Both the position numbers and the translations under genes were made by a program. This document shows, piece by piece, positions 7,745 to 15,356 of a stretch of 20,548 nucleotides of DNA; positions within the stretch are counted from its first letter, which is position 1, and every line of letters starts with the position of its first letter. Origin of the DNA: MED660 sp002691025 (GTDB taxonomy: Bacteria > Myxococcota_A > UBA9160 > UBA4427); the NCBI GenBank assembly GCA_002170485.2, contig NHDZ02000135.1, forward strand, positions 1 to 20,548. The letters are read 5' to 3'. The notes beneath the pieces are model-generated. The model worked only from the letters and a program-made list of their open reading frames with translations, made no database searches and was not told where the DNA came from.

Positions 7745-8614
7745 TTGGCCGAAGATTTTTTCGACGACATCCACCGCGTTGGTCTAGAGGATTTTGATCC
7801 GGACCCCCGAAATCTAGGGGGGGTCTGTGTGTTTGAAGACATGGAGCTCTTCGAGTCGATCTGTGCGCTCTCAGACGACCCGGCTTCCATGAGGGTGGCG
7901 CCCAACAACCCGCAATTCAGTGATCGCATTCTCGAGGTGAGTCGCCAGTTGTACGAACGGACGGGGTGGGATGTGATTCCCCACTTTGTCCTCGCGACGG
8001 ATGTGGGGGACCGCCCGCTGCCGTTCCATACGGATTGGGAGGGCGCGACTTTTGCGGATATGCGCACCTTCACCCTATGGGTTTCGCAATCGCATTTTGA
8101 TGAGCCTCACCTGATGCTTCTTCGTCCTCAGGTCTGGCCCCCTCCGAACTGCGAGTTCTACCTGGATGAAAAGGGACTTTATGGGCGGACCATGTTGCAC
8201 GAGGATATGTACCGGCTCTACTCGACGGGAGAATCGTTGGGTCTTCTTGAGCTTTCGCTGAAGAAGGGTCAGATCCTGGCTTTCAATGGAGCGATTCCCC
8301 ATTGCACGCATCCGAGCACGCCGCGTGAGAGAAGCTCGGTCAGTTTCCGGTGCCCGACCAATCGGGGTACGCGGGATGAACCGGTCTTGCATCTGAATAT
8401 GTCCTCTCCGTATGGACACGCCCTGGCTTCGCATTCCGCGAGTCACCCCATCAGCCCGATCCTTCGTGCCGTAGATGCCCGCTCTACACCCAAAGGGTAT
8501 TTTGAAGTGGAGGGCGCGGTTCGCCGGGTCGAGCGCCGGGCTCGGGTACGGCAGGTCATGAAACGGGTTCGAAGCAGGGGTGTGCTCCGCTCGCTTCTGC
8601 GCGGGGGGAGGTGA
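7745..8614 (+). CDS. PhyH-like Fe(II)/2-oxoglutarate dioxygenase, paralogue 2 (TTG start)
   Basis: A 289-residue protein. An in-frame GTG exists at 7715, but TTG 7745 follows AGGAG at 7735-7739. From TTG the protein begins (M)AEDFFDDIHRVGLEDFDPDP, which lines up residue for residue with the start of paralogue 1. Motifs match paralogue 1: HTDWEGATF (metal His and Asp), FTLWVSQSHF, GQILAFNGAIPHCTHP (third His), and an Arg 11 residues later in RERSS. The tail is again very basic (RRVERRARVRQVMKRVRSR). It is therefore expected to be an active Fe(II)/2-oxoglutarate oxygenase with its own substrate or a successive oxidation step. Its stop is three bases before the next start, so it is translationally close to the desaturase-like gene. 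The substrate is unknown. Confidence 0.7.
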   Translation: MAEDFFDDIHRVGLEDFDPDPRNLGGVCVFEDMELFESICALSDDPASMRVAPNNPQFSDRILEVSRQLYERTGWDVIPHFVLATDVGDRPLPFHTDWEGATFADMRTFTLWVSQSHFDEPHLMLLRPQVWPPPNCEFYLDEKGLYGRTMLHEDMYRLYSTGESLGLLELSLKKGQILAFNGAIPHCTHPSTPRERSSVSFRCPTNRGTRDEPVLHLNMSSPYGHALASHSASHPISPILRAVDARSTPKGYFEVEGAVRRVERRARVRQVMKRVRSRGVLRSLLRGGR

Positions 8615-8617
8615 CGC

Positions 8618-10216
8618 GTGGGGACAGACTACGATGCCATTGTTGTCGGGGGCGGTCACAATGGATTGGTGACAGCCGCCTATCTCGCACGGGCTCGGCG
8701 GTCGGTTCTGGTTTTGGAAAGACGGCCTATTCTGGGCGGTGCGTGTGTGACCGAAGAGATCCATCCCGGCTTCCGGGGGTCGACCACGTCCTATGTCTGC
8801 TCCCTTCTTCGGCCGGCGGTGGTGGAGGAGCTTCGCCTTCGAGAGCATGGATTCGATCTGCTTCCCTGCGATACCTCGTTCGCGCCGTTTCCAGACGGAA
8901 GTCACCTTCTTCTCGGTGTCAGTGAGGAGCAGGATGCGGAGCAGCTCGCTCGACTCTCCTCCCGTGACGCCGAAGCCTATCCTCGTTTCAATGCGGCGAT
9001 GGCGCGAATGGCGGAGTTCATCCGGGCGACCCTGGATGTGACGCCGCCCGACCTGGCTTCGCCGGGGCTGGGGGATGCCTTTGAACTCCTGAAGCAGGGC
9101 TTGCGGGTCTGGCGGCTTTCGCCGTCGGATCGTGAACTCTTCATCAAGGTCATGACGTTGAGTGTGGAGTCCATGCTGGACGAGTGGTTTGAGTCTCCCA
9201 AGCTGAAGGCGAATCTAGCGGGGTCGGGGACGATTGGGATCTACGGTGGACCGAGTACGCCGGGGACCGCCTACGTGCTTCTTCATCACCTCCTGGGCGA
9301 AGCGGGAGGGGAGCCCGGCGCGTGGGGCTTTGTGCGAGGCGGGATGGGTGGGATCACCCAGGCCATGGCGTCCGCGGCCCGAAGTCACGGGGCCACTTTG
9401 AGAACGGACGCCGCCGTGCAGCGTGTGCTCATTGAAGATGGAGTGGCTCGGGGTGTGATTCTTGAAAGCGGAGAGGAGATCCGGTCCCGGGTGGTGATTT
9501 CCAATGCGGACCCCAAACGCACCTATCTTGATCTGGTTTCGCCGACGGAGCTTCCCTCGGAGTTTCGCAGGGGCATTGAAAACTTTCGTTGTGTGGGCAA
9601 CTCAGGGAAAGTGAATCTGGCCCTCTCGGGCTTGCCTGATTTCAGCAGTCTGCCTGGGGATGGGCCGCATCTTCGGGGCTCGATCCAGATCTGCGGGGGG
9701 GAGATGGGGTACCTGGAGCGAGCCTTCCAGGATTTTCGCGAAGGGCGCCCCTCGGCGGGCCCGTATATGGAAATCGTGATCCCTTCGACGGTGGATGATT
9801 CCCTGTGTGAACCCGGGTGTCACGTCATGTCCATCTCGATCAAGTACATGCCGATGGATCTGGCCGAAGGGCAGTGGAAGGATCGCGAGGAGGAACTGGG
9901 AGATCTGGCTGTGGATGTCCTGTCGGAGTATGCACCGAACATGAAAGACATCGTGGTGGGGCGGCATGTCCTCACTCCGGCGAGTCTGGAAGAAGTCTAC
10001 GGACTGACCGGGGGCAACGTCTTCCATGGCGATATGGCGGCGGATCAACTGTATAGCCAAAGGCCTCTTCTGGGTTGGGCTCAGTACCGGGCGCCGGTGC
10101 GCAACCTCTACCTCTGCGGGGCGGGCGCGCACCCGGGCGGGGGCGTCATGGGAGCGGCTGGACGAAACGCAAGCCGGGAGATCGAGAAGGATTTTCGGCG
10201 CGGACGTCTCGCCTAG
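8618..10216 (+). CDS. Phytoene-desaturase/PYROXD2-like FAD-dependent oxidoreductase
   Basis: A 532-residue protein. GTG 8618 follows a GGGGGGAGG ribosome site that overlaps the end of the preceding gene. The N-terminal dinucleotide fold reads YDAIVVGGGHNGL (5-17), with Glu34 (LVLER) as the likely FAD ribose ligand, then GGACVTEEIHPGF and SSYVCSLLRP-like text typical of the PYROXD2/CrtI-like group. The C-terminal FAD motif LYLCGAGAHPGGGVMGAAG precedes ASREIEKDF. Length fits this group (about 500-580). Members desaturate or isomerise isoprenoids or act on unknown lipid substrates; many in this subgroup have no assigned reaction. It is the last gene of the plus-strand cluster CoA-transferase - dioxygenase - dioxygenase - oxidoreductase. 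The next gene is convergent, 47 bases away. A carotenoid role is not supported: no crtB-like or other carotenoid gene is in the window. Confidence 0.85.
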   Translation: MGTDYDAIVVGGGHNGLVTAAYLARARRSVLVLERRPILGGACVTEEIHPGFRGSTTSYVCSLLRPAVVEELRLREHGFDLLPCDTSFAPFPDGSHLLLGVSEEQDAEQLARLSSRDAEAYPRFNAAMARMAEFIRATLDVTPPDLASPGLGDAFELLKQGLRVWRLSPSDRELFIKVMTLSVESMLDEWFESPKLKANLAGSGTIGIYGGPSTPGTAYVLLHHLLGEAGGEPGAWGFVRGGMGGITQAMASAARSHGATLRTDAAVQRVLIEDGVARGVILESGEEIRSRVVISNADPKRTYLDLVSPTELPSEFRRGIENFRCVGNSGKVNLALSGLPDFSSLPGDGPHLRGSIQICGGEMGYLERAFQDFREGRPSAGPYMEIVIPSTVDDSLCEPGCHVMSISIKYMPMDLAEGQWKDREEELGDLAVDVLSEYAPNMKDIVVGRHVLTPASLEEVYGLTGGNVFHGDMAADQLYSQRPLLGWAQYRAPVRNLYLCGAGAHPGGGVMGAAGRNASREIEKDFRRGRLA

Positions 10217-10263
10217 CCATGGCTGGGCCAAGAGGACTCAGGCCAAGGTCTGTCTCTTCGCCC

Positions 10264-11712
10264 TCAGGCGGAGGGTTCCACTGGGTTTCGGGCTGCGTCT
10301 GATCCCGGATCCGCAGTGGCTCGGCTGACGCCGAGAGTCAGGGCCAATCCCACAAGGAACCCGGGAATGATCTCAAGCAGGTCGTGGGTCTGCTCCTTGA
10401 AGATCAGGACCCAGAGTACGGTGGTGAGAAAACCACCGAGCATCCCGCTGGTGGCGCCCTTCAGGTTGGTGCCGGGGACCCAGAGCAGGCAGAGCAAGGG
10501 GGGGCCGAAGGCGGCTCCCAGCCCCGACCAGGCAAATAGAACGAACCAGAAGATCACCGGAGTCTGGTTGAGCGCAAAGGCGACGCCGATGCCGCCGATC
10601 ACCAAGGTGACCCACTTTCCCAACCGCACCAGGGCTTCCGCCTGGAGGGTAGAGCCCCGGATCTTCTGGAGATAGTCGCGGACCACGGCCGAGGACGCGA
10701 GGATGAGAAGGCTGTCCACCGTCGACATGATGGCGGCGAGGACGACGATCATCATGACGCCGGCGAGAATGGGATGCAGGAGAGTCGAAGCCAGGACGGG
10801 CAGGATGGTTTCCGGGTCTTCGAGGCCGGGCAAAAGGGCGCGTCCGGCCATTCCCGTGAGAACGGCGCCAATGTCAAAAAGGGCAATGACCGCCACCGAG
10901 ATGGTCATGGCCGGAGCGAGGCTCTTTTCCGATCGGGCGGACATGAACCGGACCATGAGTTGAGGCACGCCCATGAAGGGGATCCCGATGGCCAGGAAGC
11001 TGAGGATGGCGATCCCGCTTGCCGTGCTCCGGCCCTCCGGACCCCATGCGGAGAGCAGGCCGGGATCCTGTTGGCCCAGGGTGCTCAACATGGCGGGAAG
11101 CCCGCCGGCGGCCTGGACGGCCACAATGGGAAGCACGATGAGGCCCGCCAGCATGAGCAGGCCCTGGAGAAGATCACTCCAAGCCACGGCCTTGAAGCCT
11201 CCGACCAGCGTGTACACGATGATCACGGCCGAACCCAGCAGCAGACCTTGGGTGTATGAGAGATCCGTGAAGCCATCAAAGGCTTTTCCTGTCGCCACCA
11301 TCTGGGCGGCTACATAGAAGGTGACCATGATCAGGATGATCGCGAGGCTGATCTTTCGCAGGATCTGTTTCGGGTCGTGTACGCTCGCCTCCAGTACATC
11401 GGGCAGTGTGATGGAGTCGGTCTGGTCGGCCCGCCTTTTGAGACGACGCGACATCACCCCCCACGCCAGTGCGACACCCAGGACTTCCCCCGCGGCGACC
11501 CACAAGGCCTGGGCCCCCACCGCGTANCCCATGCCGGTCAGGCCGAGAAGGAGCCATCCACTTTCTCCAGTGGCATTGGCGCTGAAGGCCACAACCCAGG
11601 GCGGCAGCTTTTTTCCCGCCAGGAAAAAGCCCTGGAGGGTATGGGTTTCTTTTCGGCTCCACAGGGCCAGNGCCATCAGGGCGACGAGGTAGACGAGNAA
11701 GACAAGGGTCAT
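10264..11712 (-). CDS. Sodium:solute symporter family permease (PutP-like)
   Basis: A 482-residue, very hydrophobic protein with about 12-13 membrane helices. Several residues near the N-terminus are unknown because of Ns. The sodium-site region FSANATGESGWLLLGLTG (43-60) closely resembles the PutP segment ending in SGWLLMGL, and GGFKAVAWSDLLQG and GGLPAMLSTL are also typical of the family. Such carriers import proline, pantothenate, short organic acids or related solutes with Na+. It lies 58 bases downstream of the acetylene-hydratase-like gene on the same strand and is probably cotranscribed, so it may import that enzyme's substrate or a pathway precursor. No clear ribosome site is seen before ATG 11710-11712; the upstream bases contain Ns. 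The substrate cannot be told from sequence. Confidence 0.88.
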   Translation of the reverse strand: MTLVXLVYLVALMXLALWSRKETHTLQGFFLAGKKLPPWVVAFSANATGESGWLLLGLTGMXYAVGAQALWVAAGEVLGVALAWGVMSRRLKRRADQTDSITLPDVLEASVHDPKQILRKISLAIILIMVTFYVAAQMVATGKAFDGFTDLSYTQGLLLGSAVIIVYTLVGGFKAVAWSDLLQGLLMLAGLIVLPIVAVQAAGGLPAMLSTLGQQDPGLLSAWGPEGRSTASGIAILSFLAIGIPFMGVPQLMVRFMSARSEKSLAPAMTISVAVIALFDIGAVLTGMAGRALLPGLEDPETILPVLASTLLHPILAGVMMIVVLAAIMSTVDSLLILASSAVVRDYLQKIRGSTLQAEALVRLGKWVTLVIGGIGVAFALNQTPVIFWFVLFAWSGLGAAFGPPLLCLLWVPGTNLKGATSGMLGGFLTTVLWVLIFKEQTHDLLEIIPGFLVGLALTLGVSRATADPGSDAARNPVEPSA

Positions 11713-11770
11713 CGTGGACTGGNGGTGCTCNGGGATTCATTTCGGGTCAGTGGGGTCGANCAGGCTTCTT

Positions 11771-13990
11771 TCATGACCGCGGGTGGACGGCCATATCAGG
11801 AAGGCTCTTGGGGGCTTCGGTGCGAACGATGCGCCCGGGGAACCCCTTGAAGTGCGGGACTCCCTGTTCATAGTCGAGAAATTCGGCTTCGTCCGAGCAG
11901 AGTACGGCGTCGCTTGAAAGGAAGGCGCCGGCGAGTTCTTCCTTGCCCCTGAGTTCCGGGTACCACCACCCGTGCGGGACTCTCAGGTGGCCGACCTTCA
12001 TGGACTCCTGGACCGAGGCCTGCCCGGTGACGTGTCCGTGTCGGGTCTCCAGTCTGACCCAGTCCCCGTCCTGGATTTTCTCCCGGTGGGCATCTTCCGG
12101 ATGGAGGAAGAACCGGGGGAGCGGCATTCGTTTACGCAGGACTTCGATATTGCGCTGGCCGGTCTGGAAGAAGGAGTCCTCTCGTACGCCGGTGAAGACG
12201 AGGTAGGGGTAATCCGGGCTGGGCGCCGGCCCTTCACGNTGGTAGGGAAGGGGGTCGAAGCCCAGTTCCTCCAGGACGCTNGAGTAGAGTTCGACCTTTC
12301 CCGATGGCGTTGCGAANCCGCGNGTNTCGTACTTCCTGTAATCCGGCGGCGGCGATTCCATACTGGTCTCGNCCGCAAACTCGGAAAAGCTCCGTCCGGA
12401 GCGAGAGAGNCGGTGNTCGAGAATGTCCTCCAGGGTCTCCCATGGAAAGTGTTCCCCCAGGCCCATGCGGTGGGCGAGGTCAGTCCAGAACTGGAAGGTG
12501 CTCGAAGCCTCTTCGGGCTTTTCGACCACTTGTTCCGAGAGGGTCAGGCGGGCGCCCCAGCTCCAGGAGTCCGCGACATGATTGCGTTCGCTGAAGACGT
12601 CTCCCGGGAGNACGTAGTCGGCGAGCATGGCGGTGGGAGTCATGAAGATCTCATGGGCCACGATGAGTTCCTGATTGAGGAGCGCTTTGTGGATCTGATG
12701 CTGATTCGGGTAGCTGAGCAGGGCGTTGTTGCCGAGGGCAAAGAAGGCCTTGATGGGGTAGGGGTCGCTTGTGACCATGGTGCGGAAGAGGTCNGAGGGA
12801 TTCGCCATATGGCAGCCCATGACAATGTCCGCGTAGGGGTAGCCCCAGGTCTTCTCNGTGGGCTCACGCAGTATTTCGGCCACGCGATAGGTAAAAGCCG
12901 GGTGCTCTTCGTACCCGATCTGCTTCGCCTTCTGGCTGGGGGAGAGCGCTTCGTGGAGACCAAGCTCGGATTCAGGAATGTACGCCTGGCTGAACCCGGA
13001 GAGGCCTTCGCCGCCCTGGCTGTCCAGGTTTCCCGTGACGGCTCGGAGGATCGAGTGGAGGCGGATGGCNGAAGTCGAAGAGATCTGTTGATCGGTAATG
13101 GGGGTCCAGGGAATGACCGCCCCTTCCGCCGTGGCGTAGAGTCGGGCGGCCTCGGCGATGAGTTCCCGGTCTACCCCGGTAATGGCCTCGACCCGCTCGA
13201 GGGGATATTCGTCGACCCGGGCCTTCAGTTCGTCGAAGCCCACGCACCAGTCCCGCACGAACTCCTCGTCGTAGAGCTTTTCGTCAAAGATGACCTTGAG
13301 CCAGCCCAGGCACATGGCGGCGTCGGTTCCCGCGCGAAGTCGTAGGTGGAGATCCGCCACTTCGGCTTGATCCGAGACGCGTGGGTCGAGCACGATGACC
13401 TTGGCGCCTTGGGATCGCGCAAAATTGATCATGTTGTAGATCGGGGTCCAGGAATGCTTGCGCGGGTTGTGTCCGAAGAGCACGATGCACTGGGTGTTGA
13501 GGTAGTCGGGCTGGGGGAACCATCCATAGGTCATGCGGTTGACTGCGGCGGTGTTGCCGGCGCACAAAGAGACGCCACTGATCCAGTTGGGGCTGCCCAG
13601 CAGGTTCATGAAGCGTCGATCCATGCTGTGGGTGGTCTGGGTGTTCCAGCCNGAGGTCGAGACAGCGAACGCTTCCGGCCCGTACTGATCCACAATGCCT
13701 CCGAGCCGATGGGCAATCTCGTCCATGGCCTGNTCGTAGGANATCTCTTCCCACTGGTCCTGGCCGCGTTCGCCTACGCGCTTGAGCGGTGTGCGGAGAC
13801 GGTCTGCGTGGTTGTGGATATGCGGCGCGGCGACCCCCTTGAAGCAGATGTTGCCGGCCAGGAGAGGGTTTTCGTGAGGCAGGATGCGGGAGAGNTGGCC
13901 ATNCNTGGCTTCGGCCCGGAATTGGCACCCGATGTCGCAGATGGTGCAGACGACGTGTTTCATTTCCGGGTCTTCGACCTTGGCGCTCAT
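11771..13990 (-). CDS. Acetylene-hydratase-like molybdenum/tungsten bis-pterin enzyme (DMSO reductase superfamily)
   Basis: A 739-residue protein. ATG 13988-13990 follows GGAGGAAA; the longer open frame upstream has no support. The [4Fe-4S] site is Cys15, Cys18, Cys22 and Cys49 (CTICDIGC, NICFKG), and Cys143 in SLCAGNTAAV is the likely metal ligand. From memory of Pelobacter acetylene hydratase, Asp19 matches its catalytic Asp13, Ile20 its Ile14, Cys143 its Cys141, Trp181 (HSWTPIYN) its Trp179 and Trp295 (IPWTPITD) its Trp293, all at a nearly constant offset. RRFMNLLGSPNW, MTPTAMLADY and ATPSGKVELY are also shared in style. Differences: Ala144 replaces the ring Ile142, and a Trp (GWN) replaces Ile113. 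Hydration of an alkyne-like substrate is possible, but an oxidoreductase role cannot be excluded. No twin-arginine signal is present, so it is cytoplasmic. About a dozen Ns leave X residues. Confidence 0.85.
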   Translation of the reverse strand: MSAKVEDPEMKHVVCTICDIGCQFRAEAXXGXLSRILPHENPLLAGNICFKGVAAPHIHNHADRLRTPLKRVGERGQDQWEEXSYXQAMDEIAHRLGGIVDQYGPEAFAVSTXGWNTQTTHSMDRRFMNLLGSPNWISGVSLCAGNTAAVNRMTYGWFPQPDYLNTQCIVLFGHNPRKHSWTPIYNMINFARSQGAKVIVLDPRVSDQAEVADLHLRLRAGTDAAMCLGWLKVIFDEKLYDEEFVRDWCVGFDELKARVDEYPLERVEAITGVDRELIAEAARLYATAEGAVIPWTPITDQQISSTXAIRLHSILRAVTGNLDSQGGEGLSGFSQAYIPESELGLHEALSPSQKAKQIGYEEHPAFTYRVAEILREPXEKTWGYPYADIVMGCHMANPXDLFRTMVTSDPYPIKAFFALGNNALLSYPNQHQIHKALLNQELIVAHEIFMTPTAMLADYXLPGDVFSERNHVADSWSWGARLTLSEQVVEKPEEASSTFQFWTDLAHRMGLGEHFPWETLEDILXHXLSRSGRSFSEFAXETSMESPPPDYRKYXXRXFATPSGKVELYXSVLEELGFDPLPYXREGPAPSPDYPYLVFTGVREDSFFQTGQRNIEVLRKRMPLPRFFLHPEDAHREKIQDGDWVRLETRHGHVTGQASVQESMKVGHLRVPHGWWYPELRGKEELAGAFLSSDAVLCSDEAEFLDYEQGVPHFKGFPGRIVRTEAPKSLPDMAVHPRS

Positions 13991-14180
13991 CGCTTTCCTC
14001 CACGGCTTCCTTGGCCGACTAAGATACCCGACGGGCGGCCGAAGGTCATTTGAATTCGCTTGCGCAGGGCTAGCGGGTTCCTCATGGGTCGGAGGCACGA
14101 TATTCTTGTTCGCAGGGCCCCGGCGAGGGAGTGCTTGAGGGTGGGCTGTGAGCCCTTGGGGTCAGGTCGTGGAGAGGATT

Positions 14181-14678
14181 ATGTCGATTCTTGAGATGGT
14201 GCTGCCCGAGAAAGCCAGTAACGAGTTCAAGGGAGGCCGGGTTCCCATCATCGGTTTCTGCCTCATGCTGCTGCCGGTGACCTTCCGGTCCCTGGTCCAC
14301 CTCTTCAAGGGTGACAGTGGGGTGAATTCCATTGCGACCATTCATGTTTTTGAAGGCACGCCCGATCCGAACGCCGTCATCTACATGTTCAGCGCTGTCG
14401 GGGGCCTCTATCAGACGGTGATCCTGTTGATCTATCTGATCGTGCTTTTTCGCTATCGGAACCTGATCCCGTTGATGTTCGTGTTGATGCTGGTGGAAAT
14501 CGGCTTCCGGATCGTGGTGGCTACATTGCATCCTCTCACAGAGGAGTTCTTCGTCCGCACTCCGCCGGGGAAGTTCACGAACCTGCCCTTCGGTCTGCTC
14601 TCGGTGGTGATGCTTTTCGTCACGTATCGGAATCTGGGCCGTGGCAAAGAAGTGGGGCGAGAGGAGGCTCGCGGCTAG
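14181..14678 (+). CDS. Small four-helix membrane protein, function unknown
   Basis: A 165-residue protein. ATG 14181 follows GGAGAGG with good spacing; an in-frame GTG at 14148 lacks one. Predicted membrane segments by eye: about 21-41 (VPIIGFCLMLLPVTF), 65-90 (AVIYMFSAVGGLYQTVILLIY), 94-117 (LIPLMFVLMLVEIGF) and 135-150 (LPFGLLSVVMLFVTY). The soluble C-terminal tail is charged. I do not recognise a family and see no metal or catalytic motif. It is divergent from the acetylene-hydratase-like gene, with a 190-base shared promoter region, and convergent with the DsbA-fold gene, with which it overlaps by the four bases CTAG (both stops TAG). Its position suggests it could be co-regulated with the Mo/W enzyme, but this is inference only. 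Confidence 0.75.
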   Translation: MSILEMVLPEKASNEFKGGRVPIIGFCLMLLPVTFRSLVHLFKGDSGVNSIATIHVFEGTPDPNAVIYMFSAVGGLYQTVILLIYLIVLFRYRNLIPLMFVLMLVEIGFRIVVATLHPLTEEFFVRTPPGKFTNLPFGLLSVVMLFVTYRNLGRGKEVGREEARG

Positions 14679-15286
14679 GACGNGGGCTGCTTGTCGAGGT
14701 AGTGGCGAACCAGTTCAAACCGATCGTTGCCCCAGAACATCTCGTCCCCGACGAAGAGAGCAGGCACGCCAAAGACACCCCGTTCGATGGCGCTGTGGGT
14801 TTCGGCCTCGAGGCGTTCGATCAGTTCGCTTGACTCGGCTCGAGCAAGGGTGGCGTCCGCNTCCANTCCGGCCTCGGCGAGATGCTGGTGGACCACGGCC
14901 GGTTCCGAGAGGTCGCGGGGTTCCGCCCAACGGGCTCGGTACATGGGGTAGTGGTACTCGCGGAATCGGCCCTCTTCTTGAGCCACCATGGCGCCGCGGA
15001 GAGCGAGGCTGGTGTCGGTCTTGAAGAAGTTGCGGGACTCGGGAGAAAAGTCAGCCTCGCATAGATCGGCCCAGTGACGCACGTTGTTCTCGTAGTCATT
15101 CTTCTTGCGGGGGCCGAGCGGAGCGGGTTTGGGTCGCGTGGAGGCTCCCTCCGGGAGCTCAATCAATTTGCGGAGCATCACGGGTCGGAAATCGATCTCG
15201 ACATCCGGGAAGTAGCGTTCGACTCGGCAACTGCCGAAGTAGGCCCAGGGTCAGGCGTAGTCGAAATAGAACGGGATGGATTGCAT
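14675..15286 (-). CDS. DsbA-fold / 2-hydroxychromene-2-carboxylate isomerase-like protein with in-frame TGA at the active site (possible selenoprotein)
   Basis: Read from ATG 15284-15286 (GGAGG ribosome site about 8 bases upstream), the frame gives MQSIPFYFDYA, then TGA at 15251-15253, then PWAYFGSCRVERYFP and onward to a normal C-terminus at 14675: 203 residues, the usual family length. The thioredoxin-like fold is supported by FYFDYA.PWAY, the cis-proline loop GVFGVPALFV and DEMFWGNDR. Family members (HCCA isomerase, GST kappa, FrnE/DsbA) carry the catalytic Ser or Cys exactly where TGA stands. A GC-rich hairpin with loop AGTT follows 14 bases after the TGA. Either the codon is selenocysteine, or it is a point mutation or base-call error in this draft-quality region. 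An ATG downstream (about 15181) would lose the active site. The role is thiol/disulfide or glutathione-dependent chemistry. Gene lies 70 bases downstream of the broken amine-dehydrogenase-like gene. Confidence 0.7.
15224..15237 (-). promoter_or_regulatory. SECIS-like hairpin just downstream of the in-frame TGA
   Basis: On the minus strand TCGGC-AGTT-GCCGA forms a perfect 5-base-pair stem with a four-base loop (A-T could close it to a GT tip). The loop G is 20 bases after the TGA. Bacterial SECIS elements, as I remember the consensus, sit inside the coding region with the apical loop about 16-37 bases after UGA and a G among the first two loop bases. The hairpin fits this, but short GC-rich stems arise by chance in such DNA. 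Confidence 0.35.
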
Positions 15287-15356
15287 GGTGAGGGCCTCCG
15301 GTTTGGACCCACTCTAGCTCGCCTACGCGTCAGAGTCCCGTTGGGCTGTCGGCGGC

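Noticed and set aside
6722..8614. The dioxygenase pair as Fe(II)/2-oxoglutarate halogenases
   Set aside because: Halogenases replace the triad Asp by Ala or Gly; both proteins keep HTD.
8618..10216. Carotenoid biosynthesis gene crtI
   Set aside because: The sequence style is closer to the PYROXD2-like group and no other carotenoid gene is present.
11972..13345. Plus-strand open frame of 457 codons opposite the Mo/W enzyme
   Set aside because: It is antisense to an enzyme with all cofactor motifs and resembles no family.
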